Origin: Bacillaceae bacterium OF18-1A
GTDB taxonomy: Bacteria; Bacillota; Bacilli; Bacillales; Bacillaceae_G
Direction: 5' to 3'
DNA length: 64,000 bases
Assembly: GCA_027694045.1 (NCBI GenBank)
Contig: JAQEWB010000001.1
Location: 124,001 to 188,000 of the forward strand
Shown: one piece after another, positions 45,762 through 54,154 of the stretch
Layout: each line of letters begins with the position of its first letter
Position numbering within the stretch: the first letter of the stretch is position 1
Made by a program: the position numbers and the translations under genes
The notes under the pieces: model-generated
Databases searched by the model: none
The model's input: the letters and a program-made list of their open reading frames with translations, nothing else
Told to the model about the DNA's origin: nothing

Positions 45762-46892
45762 ATGGGTAAAATGAAACGAAAAGAATTTAATATAAATTAT
45801 GTAATGATGTGTATTGTATTCACTATTATATGTATTCTCACTTCTTTTTTCATTTCGAGTAATTCGAAAGTATTTAAATCATTTTATATCAACCAATTAT
45901 TAGGAACTCATTCAACTAAAGGTCTTATGTATATGATGGGAAGTGAAAATCATTATTTTGCAGAAGGTTTTTATAAAGAAAAAGGACAAGTTTCTTTAGA
46001 AGGTTTGTTACTTTCGCTCTCCACAAATATTAATATACATGATCTTCGGAGTTTAGTAAGTCGAGAAATCCCGAATATGAATCAATTTTATTCGGAAATA
46101 TTAATTGCTGGAGAAGGAACCGATTATACGAATATTCCGGAAGAATCTAGTATTCCTCTAGAAAGTATCCAAAATAAAGGATCTGCTACTGGGCATCGAA
46201 ATGGTGGAAAAGAAAACAATTCGATTCCAGAAAATAACGGTAAAAATAAAGTTTTTATTTATCATACACATAGTTGGGAATCATTTATCCCTCTTATTCC
46301 AGGTGCTACAAAACCGAATGATGCCTCCAGTACAAATAATGAAGTGAATATCGCATTTGTTGGGGATTATTTAAAACAAAAGTTAGAGGAAAAAGGAATA
46401 GGCGTTTCACATGATACGACAAATATGAGGGACTTTTTGCGAAACAAAAATTTAAATTGGTACCAATCTTACAAAGGATCTCGTCAAATAGTAAAAGATA
46501 CTTTAGCAAAAGATAAAAATATTACGTTTCCAATGGATCTTCATAGGGATGATGCACGAAAAAAGACTACAACAAAAACAATTAATGGAAAGAACTATGC
46601 TCGGCTCTATTTTATTTTAGGAAGAGAGAACCCGAACTATGAACAAAACAAAAAAATAGTAACGGCAATCAATTCATATATAGATGAAAAATATTATGGT
46701 TTAAGCCGAGGAATATTTATTAAAGACCGCAAACAAGGGGACGGAGTATATAACCAAGACCTATCTCCAAATGCTTTACTTGTTGAAATGGGGGGAGTAG
46801 ATAATACACCAGAAGAACTGTATGCTTCGGTTGATGTATTAGTAGAAGCGTTTAGCCATTATTATTATGAAGTTGCTAAAGTGAATAATTAA
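45762..46892 (+). CDS. spoIIP: Stage II sporulation protein P family (SpoIIP)
   Basis: 376 aa from ATG 45762 behind GGAAGGAG. One N-terminal anchor helix (MMCIVFTIICILTSFFIS), a variable linker rich in Asn/Ser, then the SpoIIP amidase/endopeptidase domain: VFIYHTHSWESFIPL (metal ligand His), VNIAFVGDYLKQKLEEKGIG, FPMDLHRDDARKKTT and NALLVEMGGVDNTPEEL. SpoIIP works with SpoIID and SpoIIM to remodel septal peptidoglycan during engulfment. It is not next to gpr, the usual place of spoIIP, so it could be a second paralogue. Confidence 0.85.
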   Translation: MGKMKRKEFNINYVMMCIVFTIICILTSFFISSNSKVFKSFYINQLLGTHSTKGLMYMMGSENHYFAEGFYKEKGQVSLEGLLLSLSTNINIHDLRSLVSREIPNMNQFYSEILIAGEGTDYTNIPEESSIPLESIQNKGSATGHRNGGKENNSIPENNGKNKVFIYHTHSWESFIPLIPGATKPNDASSTNNEVNIAFVGDYLKQKLEEKGIGVSHDTTNMRDFLRNKNLNWYQSYKGSRQIVKDTLAKDKNITFPMDLHRDDARKKTTTKTINGKNYARLYFILGRENPNYEQNKKIVTAINSYIDEKYYGLSRGIFIKDRKQGDGVYNQDLSPNALLVEMGGVDNTPEELYASVDVLVEAFSHYYYEVAKVNN

Positions 46893-46901
46893 ATTGTGAA
46901 C

Positions 46902-46931
46902 AAAAGGAGTGCCTTTAGAGGCACTCCTTTT
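46902..46931. terminator. Bidirectional terminator after spoIIP
   Basis: AAAAGGAGTGCCT / AGGCACTCCTTTT with a TTAG loop between convergent genes. Confidence 0.92.
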
Positions 46932-46938
46932 GTTCATG

Positions 46939-47409
46939 TTATTTCGGCTGTACTTGAAGACTCATACTACTTTCAGATCCATCTTCATTATAAGTAAATA
47001 AATAATATTCTCCCGGCTGAGGAGTAGCAACTAATGAACGTAAAGTAAATGTTTCACTTTCATTTGGCTGTAATGTGCGTTTTTTTAGTTGCTGTTCATC
47101 TTTTGTTTTGATTGAGTATGTAAATGCATTTTCACCAGTATTTTCAAGCGTGATTGTTAAGTCACCGATACCACTATAGTCAAATCCAGTAACTGAGTCG
47201 CCGCGAAATGTATGTGTACTATTAACTGATGACGAACGAAATGTTGGAATGTCGTTTGTTTCACTTGATGAGAGAGTGATTGTTTCTGTTGCTTCTATGT
47301 TAGTAGAGGAAGAATCTTGTTGTGATTTTATGAATAAAGTAATAGTGCAGAGTGATGCAATGAGAATCAATGAACTAAAGATAACGAAACGTTTTCGTGT
47401 AAGAATCAT
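46939..47409 (-). CDS. Hypothetical secreted or anchored protein (156 aa)
   Basis: One N-terminal helix (FVIFSSLILIASLCTITLFI) then a Ser/Thr-rich stretch and a beta-sandwich-like domain (GDLTITLENTGENAFTYSIK, ESETFTLRSLVATPQPGEYY). The domain layout recalls small Ig-like or intracellular-protease-inhibitor-like folds, but I cannot assign it. The minus-strand upstream region has AAAAAAGAGGGC before the ATG at 47409. Confidence 0.65.
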   Translation of the reverse strand: MILTRKRFVIFSSLILIASLCTITLFIKSQQDSSSTNIEATETITLSSSETNDIPTFRSSSVNSTHTFRGDSVTGFDYSGIGDLTITLENTGENAFTYSIKTKDEQQLKKRTLQPNESETFTLRSLVATPQPGEYYLFTYNEDGSESSMSLQVQPK

Positions 47410-47584
47410 ATTTTGCCCTCTTTTTTGTAGTATTTGTATATAGAAAATATATAATTACCAATAATTGTTATCAACTGAAAAAATCTTTCTTTTCATTCTT
47501 CTTTTTATAGTTTTATAGGAGAATGCTATGTTTCTTATTTTACCTACTGTATAATAAGAAAAAAGCACGAAAAGAGGTTGTCTC

Positions 47585-48262
47585 ATGCTAGAGGTTATTG
47601 CAACATGTTTAGAAGATGTGAAACGAATTGAACGAGCTGGTGGAAAGCGAATTGAATTAATTTCATCTTATACAGAAGGTGGATTAACACCAAGTTATGC
47701 ATTTATAAAAAAAGCGGTAGAAGCGGTAAGCATACCAATTCACGTTATGATTCGTCCACATGCGAAGTCTTTTACATATACGGAAGAAGAAATTGAAATG
47801 ATGAAAGAAGATATTATCGTTGCACAGAAGTTAGGTGCTAGCGGTGTAGTATTAGGTGTATTAAACGAACAAAATGAAGTGGATGAAGAGAAACTAGCAA
47901 ATTTAGTATCTGTTGTAGATGGAATAAATGTAACGTATCACCGTGCGATAGATGATATAGAAAATCCAGTGGAAGCGATGAAAACTTTAAAGAAATTTAA
48001 TAAAGTGACTCATGTTTTAACTTCAGGCGGACAAGGAAATATAGTTGATAATATTCCGGTGCTTACAGAAATGCAAAAGGTAAGCGATGGTCAAATTCAG
48101 ATTGTAGCTGGAGCTGGCGTGACGAAAGAAAATATAAAACGATTGCTAGATGAAACTGGAATTTCGCAAGCTCATGTCGGTACAGCGGTAAGAGAAGGAA
48201 AATCCTGTTTTGCTGAAATTGATCCTAACTTAGTACAAGAATTAGTTCAAATGATAAAGTGA
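47585..48262 (+). CDS. cutC: CutC family TIM-barrel protein
   Basis: 225 aa. Motifs EVIATCLEDVKRIERAGGKR, RIELISSYTEGGLTPSYAF, HVMIRPHAKSFTYTEEE, TYHRAIDDIENPVEAM, HVLTSGGQGNIVDNI and QIVAGAGVTKENI are the CutC signature. It was named for copper homeostasis, but its reaction is not settled. The last codon and the TGA stop lie within the end of a bcr1-like repeat (TAAAGTGAAACTTTAAT), so the repeat appears to provide the stop codon. Confidence 0.93.
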   Translation: MLEVIATCLEDVKRIERAGGKRIELISSYTEGGLTPSYAFIKKAVEAVSIPIHVMIRPHAKSFTYTEEEIEMMKEDIIVAQKLGASGVVLGVLNEQNEVDEEKLANLVSVVDGINVTYHRAIDDIENPVEAMKTLKKFNKVTHVLTSGGQGNIVDNIPVLTEMQKVSDGQIQIVAGAGVTKENIKRLLDETGISQAHVGTAVREGKSCFAEIDPNLVQELVQMIK

Positions 48263-48389
48263 AACTTTAATCAGTGGGGGTCCCCTCACCAATCGGGCTT
48301 TTACGGACAGTTGATTCCCACCTAGCTTCTTTGTTTTCGCTGAATTTTGAGGTGGGGTCTTACTGCCCAAATAAATAGTGGGATAAAAT
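48255..48389 (+). repeat. bcr1-like repeat, copy 2 (near full length)
   Basis: About 135 bases from TAAAGTGAAACTTTAATC to GTGGGATAAAAT, including GGGTCCCCTCACCAATCGGG and the CCCACCTAG / GAGGTGGGG stem. It is the reverse of copy 1 at 30589. It begins inside the last codons of cutC. Confidence 0.78.
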
Positions 48390-48415
48390 AAACACGGTAA
48401 GAAAGAGGAGAAACG

Positions 48416-48967
48416 ATGAAGGAAAATACGAAGAAAGAGTTATTCTCATGGGCTAAAACGATAGGGTTTACACTCGTACTTATTTTTATTATTCGCGGTG
48501 TTTTATTTACCCCTTCATTAGTACAAGGTGAATCGATGATGCCAACTTTAAAAAATAATGAACGAGTTCTCGTGAATAAAATTGGTTATAGTATAAGTGG
48601 ATTAGAGCGCTTTGATATTATCGTCTTCCACGGAAAAGAAGGATACGATTTAGTAAAACGAGTAATTGGTTTACCAGGTGATACAGTTGAGTATAAAAAC
48701 GATGTTTTATATGTAAACGGAAAAGCGATGGAAGAACCATATTTAAAAGAATTTAAAGAAAAAGCAGCAGGCCGTATATTAACGCCAGACTTTACATTAG
48801 AAGAAGTTGCAGGGAAAACGAAAGTACCAGAGGGGCAAGTATTCGTTTTAGGCGATAATCGTGAAGTTTCTAAAGATGGTCGTATGTTCGGATTTATTTC
48901 AGAAGATGAAATTGTCGGCAAAGGACAAGCTGTTTTCTGGCCGTTGAAGCAAGTAAGAGGGTTATAA
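48416..48967 (+). CDS. Type I signal peptidase
   Basis: 183 aa. One N-terminal anchor (TIGFTLVLIFIIRGVLFTP), catalytic Ser in QGESMMPTLKNNERVLV, catalytic Lys in DLVKRVIGLPGDTVEYKN and box E GDNREVSKDGRMFGF. All boxes are intact. It cleaves Sec and Tat signal peptides on the outer face of the membrane. A second gene of this type lies at 60307; multiple Sip proteins are normal in Bacillus. ATG 48416 follows AAGAGGAG. Confidence 0.93.
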   Translation: MKENTKKELFSWAKTIGFTLVLIFIIRGVLFTPSLVQGESMMPTLKNNERVLVNKIGYSISGLERFDIIVFHGKEGYDLVKRVIGLPGDTVEYKNDVLYVNGKAMEEPYLKEFKEKAAGRILTPDFTLEEVAGKTKVPEGQVFVLGDNREVSKDGRMFGFISEDEIVGKGQAVFWPLKQVRGL

Positions 48968-49114
48968 AGAGAAAGTATGGGAGAGATATTCTTCCATACT
49001 TTTTTTATTGGAATTTTTAATCTAAAGCTTTGGAAGCAATGTGAACTTAAAAAATATATTGATAGAATTGAAAGAATATTTTATAATTTTAAATTATATC
49101 TTTGTTTCGAAAAA

Positions 49115-49141
49115 CGGAATTCAAGTTCCGAATTTTGGAAC
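49115..49141 (+). promoter_or_regulatory. Overlapping inverted repeats before the iclR-type gene
   Basis: CGGAA-N6-TTCCG (49115-49130) overlaps GTTCC-N7-GGAAC (49125-49141), giving three alternating GGAA/TTCC half-sites just upstream of the ribosome site. IclR regulators bind such dyads, so autoregulation is likely. Confidence 0.55.
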
Positions 49142-49155
49142 AAGAAGGAGATAGG

Positions 49156-49908
49156 ATGAGTATAAATAAAACGGCAGTGAAGACAATGGATATTTTGGAG
49201 TTGTTTTATGAACATGAAGAGCTCAGTTTAACAGAGATGGTTCAGCTTACAAATATGCCGAAAACATCTGTGTATCGTTTAATTGGCTCGTTAGAAGAAA
49301 TGGAGTTTTTACAAAGAGGTGAGCAAGGGAAATATCGTTTAGGAGTTGTTTTTTTACGATTTGGTCAACTTGTTTCGCAAAGATTATCAGTAAGAAATAT
49401 TGCAATTCCGTACATGAAAGAGCTTAGGGATAGTTTAGGGCAGGCGGTAAATTTAATTATTCAAGACGGTAATGATGCGATTTATGTTGAGAAAATGGAA
49501 GGGGTTCAGCAAGTACGTGTTTATACGGCGGTTGGAAGAAGAGCACCGCTTTATGCAGGTGCATGTCCGAGGATTTTACTATCTTATTTTTCAGAAGAAG
49601 AACAACGGAAGTATGTAGAGGAAACGGATGTAAAGCAGTTCGCGGACGGAACAATCGTGAATAAGGAACATTTGCTAGAAGTATTACAAATAGCAAAACA
49701 GGAAGGGTACACAATTAGCTATTCTGAATTAGAAAACCATACAGCAGCTATAGCAGCACCAATTTTCGCAAATGATGGAACGGTTGTAGCGGGTATAAGT
49801 ATTTCAGGTTTAGCAATTGAATATAGCGAAAGTAGTATTCCTTATTTTATTGCGAAAGTGAAGGAAACAGCGGATCGCATTTCGAAAGAACTTGGTTTTT
49901 TTAAATAG
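49156..49908 (+). CDS. IclR family regulator of the 5-oxoproline operon
   Basis: 250 aa from ATG 49156 (MSINKTAVKTMDILELF) behind AGAAGGAGATAGG; the frame from 49102 would be out of reach of that signal. N-terminal winged HTH (LTEMVQLTNMPKTSVYRLIG) and a C-terminal IclR effector domain (QAVNLIIQDGNDAIYVEKME, PLYAGACPRILLSYF, YTISYSELENHTAAIAAPIF). Ten bases before pxpB and in the same direction, so it very likely controls the 5-oxoproline genes; 5-oxoproline itself is a plausible ligand (inference). Confidence 0.9.
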   Translation: MSINKTAVKTMDILELFYEHEELSLTEMVQLTNMPKTSVYRLIGSLEEMEFLQRGEQGKYRLGVVFLRFGQLVSQRLSVRNIAIPYMKELRDSLGQAVNLIIQDGNDAIYVEKMEGVQQVRVYTAVGRRAPLYAGACPRILLSYFSEEEQRKYVEETDVKQFADGTIVNKEHLLEVLQIAKQEGYTISYSELENHTAAIAAPIFANDGTVVAGISISGLAIEYSESSIPYFIAKVKETADRISKELGFFK

Positions 49909-49923
49909 AGAGAGGGAATGGGG

Positions 49924-50637
49924 ATGAAATTTTCTGCGTTAGGGGATCAAGCAATTATCGTTACATTTGGCGAAGAAATTGATATGGATATATATGAAAA
50001 AGTACAGCGATTATTTCAAGCGTTGAGGCGGCATCCATTTGCAGGGATGGTTGAATGCGTTCCGTCGTTTACTTCTTTAGCGGTTTACTACAATTTACAC
50101 GAAGTGTGGAAAGTAAATGATAGAAATATAAGACCATATCATTACATATGTCAGTACATAAATGATTTATATGATACTTACAAAGAAGAAACGAAACGGG
50201 ATGTGAAACATATTTCAATACCGGTTTGTTATGGGGGAGAATATGGACCGGATTTAGAAGAGGTCGCGCATTATCAAGGGTTGCAAGTAGAGGATGTTAT
50301 TCGCATACATAGTGAAACAACATATTTCGTATATATGTTAGGTTTTACACCAGGATTTCCGTATTTAGGAGGACTACCGAAAGAACTAGAAACACCGAGA
50401 AAAGAAACACCACGGTTACAAATTGCTCCTGGTTCAGTCGGAATTGGTGGAAATCAAACAGGTATTTATCCGCTCGAAACACCAGGAGGATGGAATATTA
50501 TCGGCCGAACACCAATTTCATTATTTAATCCGAAAGAAGAGACACCAACATATATTCAAAGCGGTATGTATTTGCGATTTATCCCGATAACAAAGGAAGA
50601 GTACGTATCACTTGAGGGGGCTAAAGAATGGATGTAG
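49924..50637 (+). CDS. pxpB: 5-oxoprolinase subunit PxpB
   Basis: 237 aa. KipI/allophanate-hydrolase subunit 1 family: KFSALGDQAIIVTFGEEID, FVYMLGFTPGFPYLGGLP, PRLQIAPGSVGIGGNQTGIY and ETPGGWNIIGRTPISLF. PxpB joins PxpC and PxpA in the ATP-dependent opening of 5-oxoproline to glutamate. ATG 49918 is six bases upstream and too close to the GAGAGGG, so 49924 is preferred. It overlaps pxpC by ten bases, indicating coupled translation. Confidence 0.93.
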   Translation: MKFSALGDQAIIVTFGEEIDMDIYEKVQRLFQALRRHPFAGMVECVPSFTSLAVYYNLHEVWKVNDRNIRPYHYICQYINDLYDTYKEETKRDVKHISIPVCYGGEYGPDLEEVAHYQGLQVEDVIRIHSETTYFVYMLGFTPGFPYLGGLPKELETPRKETPRLQIAPGSVGIGGNQTGIYPLETPGGWNIIGRTPISLFNPKEETPTYIQSGMYLRFIPITKEEYVSLEGAKEWM

Positions 50638-51617
50638 AGGTTTTGCATGCAGGGATGTTTACAACAGTCCAAGATTTAGGACGGTCCCATTATCAACGAT
50701 ATGGTGTACCAGTTGGTGGGGCTATGGATCAAAGTGCACTTAGGTTGATCAATCTGTTAGTCGGTAATGAAGAAAATGAAGCGGGGCTCGAAATGATGAT
50801 TATGGGTCCTAAATTGTTAATAAAGAAAACGACTTTGCTCGCAATTGGCGGCGCGGATATGGAACCGTTATTGAATGGTGAACGTATTCCGTTATGGCGC
50901 CCTATTTTAGCGGAAGAAGGTAGTATGCTTTGTCTTGGAAAAGCGAAACATGGATGCAGAGCATATGTAACCTTTGCGGGTGGTATTCACATTGATCGAA
51001 CGATGGGAAGTAAAAGTACTTACATACGTGCAGCTATCGGTGGCATAGAAGGAAGAATGTTAAAAAAAGGTGACTATTTCCAAATTGGTGCAGGATCAGA
51101 AATGGCGAATTGCTTCATTCAAAACTTACAAGAAGAAGAGCGAGTGAAAATGAAATGGGCGATTAGTAACAATACATTACCGAAATATAAGAAACACCCG
51201 AAGCTTCGCATTATAACAGATTTTGAATATAATCAATTTACCGAAAAAAGTAAAGAATCATTTTTTACGAAAGAGTATAAAGTGTCCAATTATGCTGATC
51301 GTATGGGTTATAGGATTGAAGGAGAGATTTTAAATAGAATAGAAGAAAAAGAAATTTTATCGAGTCCTGTTACATTCGGAACGATTCAAGTTCCAAATGG
51401 TGGACAGCCTATTATATTAATGGCAGATAGGCAAACGACAGGTGGCTATCCGAGAATAGGAAATGTCATTTCAGTAGATTTACCTCTCCTTGCACAGCTC
51501 AAACCGGGAGATTATGTTTCTTTTGAAAAAGTTACGATAGAAGAAGCGGAACAATTGTACATAGAGCAGGAAGAAAGTATGAATCTATTAAAGAAATTTA
51601 TCGCTTTACGAAGTTGA
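50628..51617 (+). CDS. pxpC: 5-oxoprolinase subunit PxpC
   Basis: 329 aa, KipA/allophanate-hydrolase subunit 2 family: VLHAGMFTTVQDLGRSHYQR, YGVPVGGAMDQSALRLINLL, ATFAGG-like YVTFAGGIHIDRTMGSKSTY and MADRQTTGGYPRIGNVISVD. It forms the biotin-independent carboxylase-like complex with PxpB. Starts inside the end of pxpB. Full length. Confidence 0.93.
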   Translation: MDVEVLHAGMFTTVQDLGRSHYQRYGVPVGGAMDQSALRLINLLVGNEENEAGLEMMIMGPKLLIKKTTLLAIGGADMEPLLNGERIPLWRPILAEEGSMLCLGKAKHGCRAYVTFAGGIHIDRTMGSKSTYIRAAIGGIEGRMLKKGDYFQIGAGSEMANCFIQNLQEEERVKMKWAISNNTLPKYKKHPKLRIITDFEYNQFTEKSKESFFTKEYKVSNYADRMGYRIEGEILNRIEEKEILSSPVTFGTIQVPNGGQPIILMADRQTTGGYPRIGNVISVDLPLLAQLKPGDYVSFEKVTIEEAEQLYIEQEESMNLLKKFIALRS

Positions 51618-51635
51618 GAGTAGGAGGGCAACATC

Positions 51636-52397
51636 ATGACAACAATCGATTTAAATTGTGATTTAGGAGAAAGTTTTGGAGCTTATAAAATGGGGAATGA
51701 TGATGAAATTCTTCCGTTCGTTTCCTCTATAAACGTTGCTTGTGGTTTTCATGCGGGGGATCCGACGGTTATGCGCCAAACGGTTGAGAAAGCAATCAAG
51801 CATAACGTAGCAATAGGTGCGCATCCTGGATTTCCTGATTTAATTGGGTTTGGAAGAAGGAATATGAACGTTTCAGCAAGTGAAGTATACGATTACGTTC
51901 TATATCAAATTGGTGCATTAGATGGCTTTGTAAAAGCAGCTGGTGGGGAGATGCATCACGTAAAACCACACGGTGCTTTATACAATATGGCTGCAACTGA
52001 TCCGAAAATTGCAGATGCAATCGTAAAGGCAATCTCTCATAGTAACCCGGGGTTATTACTCTACGGATTAGCGAATAGCGAGGCATATATACGAGCTGCG
52101 GACAAATATAACGTAACGCTCATACAAGAAGCTTTTGCTGATCGTACGTATAAACAAGATGGAACGTTAACGAGTCGTACAGAGGAAAATGCCCTCATAA
52201 AAAATGAAGAGGAAGCGATAAATCAAGTGCTTCAAATGGTGAAAGAAGGACATGTAAACGCGGTGAACGGAGAAAAAGTAGTAGTACAGGCGCAAACAAT
52301 TTGTTTACATGGCGATGGAGAGAAAGCGGTACAATTTGCGAAGAGAATATACAGAACATTCGAACTTAATGGTATTTCTATATGTGCTCCGAAATAA
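51636..52397 (+). CDS. pxpA: 5-oxoprolinase subunit PxpA (LamB/YcsF)
   Basis: 253 aa, LamB/YcsF family: IDLNCDLGESFGAYKMGNDD, INVACGFHAGDP, HVKPHGALYNMA and LIQEAFADRTYKQDGTLTSR. This is the catalytic hydrolase partner of PxpBC. ATG 51636 follows GTAGGAGGG. Its TAA stop is the first three bases of a truncated bcr1-like repeat, so as in cutC the repeat end seems to define the stop. Confidence 0.94.
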   Translation: MTTIDLNCDLGESFGAYKMGNDDEILPFVSSINVACGFHAGDPTVMRQTVEKAIKHNVAIGAHPGFPDLIGFGRRNMNVSASEVYDYVLYQIGALDGFVKAAGGEMHHVKPHGALYNMAATDPKIADAIVKAISHSNPGLLLYGLANSEAYIRAADKYNVTLIQEAFADRTYKQDGTLTSRTEENALIKNEEEAINQVLQMVKEGHVNAVNGEKVVVQAQTICLHGDGEKAVQFAKRIYRTFELNGISICAPK

Positions 52398-52458
52398 AGT
52401 GAAACTTTAATTAGCCCTCACGAATTGGGCGTTTACTGCCCGCAAATAGCGGGATGAA
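52395..52458 (+). repeat. bcr1-like repeat, copy 3 (internally deleted)
   Basis: About 64 bases: TAAAGTGAAACTTTAATTAG, then GCCCTCACGAATTGGGC, TTTACTGCCC and AGCGGGATGAAAA. The central stem present in the other copies is missing. It lies within the pxp operon, between pxpA and the DUF969 gene, and ends just before that gene's ribosome site. Confidence 0.72.
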
Positions 52459-52478
52459 AATGAGAGGAAGTGCTAGAA

Positions 52479-53174
52479 ATGATTAAATTAATCGGGATAC
52501 TACTCGTTGCAGTTGGTTTTTTATTTAGACTAAATACATTGTTAGTCGTTATGGTTGCAGGTATTGTTACTGGTATGGTTTCTGGGTTAAGTTTTTACGA
52601 GGTTATCAGTATGTTCGGTAAGTTTTTCATAGAAAATAGATATATGTCTATGCCAATTATATTAACTTTACCGGTAATCGGAATTTTAGAGCGTTACGGT
52701 TTAAAAGAAAGAGCAGAAGCACTTATAACGAAATCAAAAGGGGCAACAACTGGAAGAGTATTAATGTCCTATTTTACGATAAGAGAATCATCAGCAGCAC
52801 TTGGACTGAATATTGGTGGTCATGCACAAACGGTAAGACCGCTCGTTGCACCGATGGCAGAAGGAGCAGCACAAGGTAAATACGGTAAACTTCCTGAAAA
52901 GTTACGAGAAAAGATTAAAGCAAACGCAGCAGCTGCGGAAAACACAGCTTGGTTTTTCGGGGAAGATATCTTTATCGCAACTGGTGCGATTTTATTAATG
53001 AAAGGTTTCTTCGATTCAGTAGGTATGCATGTCGGAGTATGGGATATGGCACTTTGGGGAATTCCAACTGCAATATCTGCCCTAATTGTGAGCTGGATTA
53101 GATTTAGAAGGTTTGATAAATATATAGAGAAAACAATGAAGGCAGAAGAAAAAGAAGAGAAGGAGGCAATATAA
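52479..53174 (+). CDS. DUF969 membrane protein (probable 5-oxoproline transporter part)
   Basis: 231 aa with about five helices. Family wording: MIKLIGILLVAVGFLFRLNT, FFIENRYMSMPIILTLPVIG and FTIRESSAALGLNIGGHAQTVRP. DUF969 and DUF979 nearly always occur together and with pxp or pcp genes, hence the inferred role in taking up 5-oxoproline. A GTG at 52470 lies in the GAGAGGAAG signal, so ATG 52479 is chosen. It abuts the DUF979 gene with one base between stop and start. Confidence 0.85.
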   Translation: MIKLIGILLVAVGFLFRLNTLLVVMVAGIVTGMVSGLSFYEVISMFGKFFIENRYMSMPIILTLPVIGILERYGLKERAEALITKSKGATTGRVLMSYFTIRESSAALGLNIGGHAQTVRPLVAPMAEGAAQGKYGKLPEKLREKIKANAAAAENTAWFFGEDIFIATGAILLMKGFFDSVGMHVGVWDMALWGIPTAISALIVSWIRFRRFDKYIEKTMKAEEKEEKEAI

Positions 53175-53175
53175 T

Positions 53176-54138
53176 ATGAACATCATAACTATGGATACAA
53201 TCTACTATGTATTAGGTATAATCGTTGCCTTTATCGCTGTACGTATCGCGTTTGATCGTGAGCATCCAAATCGATTCGGTTCTAGTTTGTTTTGGGCATT
53301 GTTTGCAGTTACGTTTCTATTCGGAAATGTAATCCCTTCGTTTTACGTTGGCTGTATCGTGCTCGCTATGGTTATTTTAGCTTCATTAAATAAAGTGACG
53401 AAATCTCAGGAGAAAGAAGTACCTGTACAAGAACGTGTAAAACATGCTGAGAAATTAAAAAATAAAATTTTTCTTCCAGCACTTTTAATCCCTATTTTTA
53501 CAATTATCGGTACGTTAACGTTAGGAAAAATCAAATGGGGAAATGTATCCCTTGTTGATCCAGATAAAGTAACGTTAGTTGCATTAGCGTTAGGAGCATT
53601 ACTTGCATTTGTTGCGGCGATGCGTATTACAAAATCGAAAATAACTACGCCGGTACAAGAAGGAAGTAGATTGTTGCAAGCTGTCGGCTGGGCCGTTATT
53701 TTACCACAAATGTTAGCAGCGCTTGGCGGCATTTTCGCAAAATCTGGCGTTGGCCAAGTCGTTTCTGATTTAGTTGGTCAAGTATTACCGACAGAGTATC
53801 CGTTCGTTGCTGTTATGGCGTATTGTTTAGGAATGATGTTATTTACAGTTGTAATGGGAAATGCTTTCGCAGCGTTTGCAGTAATCACTGGAGGAATTGG
53901 TTTACCTTTAATCGTTCAAATGCACGGCGGGAACCCAGCAATTATGGCGGCACTCGGTATGTTTGCTGGATATTGCGGAACATTGCTTACGCCAATGGCA
54001 GCAAACTTTAATATCGTTCCGGCGATGCTTTTAGAACTGAAAGATAAAAATGCCGTTATTAAAGCGCAGGTACCAATTGCAATTTCTATTTTCATCATTA
54101 ATATGTTTATTATGTACGGACTTGTATATCGTTTCTAA
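53176..54138 (+). CDS. DUF979 membrane protein (partner of DUF969)
   Basis: 320 aa with nine to ten helices, including GWAVILPQMLAALGGIFAKS, VVMGNAFAAFAVITGGIGLP and GMFAGYCGTLLTPMAANFNI. The last segment resembles helix-breaking substrate sites of ion-transporter-superfamily carriers. Together with DUF969 it looks like a split two-subunit carrier. Directly coupled to the preceding gene and 16 bases before pcp. Confidence 0.87.
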   Translation: MNIITMDTIYYVLGIIVAFIAVRIAFDREHPNRFGSSLFWALFAVTFLFGNVIPSFYVGCIVLAMVILASLNKVTKSQEKEVPVQERVKHAEKLKNKIFLPALLIPIFTIIGTLTLGKIKWGNVSLVDPDKVTLVALALGALLAFVAAMRITKSKITTPVQEGSRLLQAVGWAVILPQMLAALGGIFAKSGVGQVVSDLVGQVLPTEYPFVAVMAYCLGMMLFTVVMGNAFAAFAVITGGIGLPLIVQMHGGNPAIMAALGMFAGYCGTLLTPMAANFNIVPAMLLELKDKNAVIKAQVPIAISIFIINMFIMYGLVYRF

Positions 54139-54154
54139 CTAGGAGGGTGAAACT

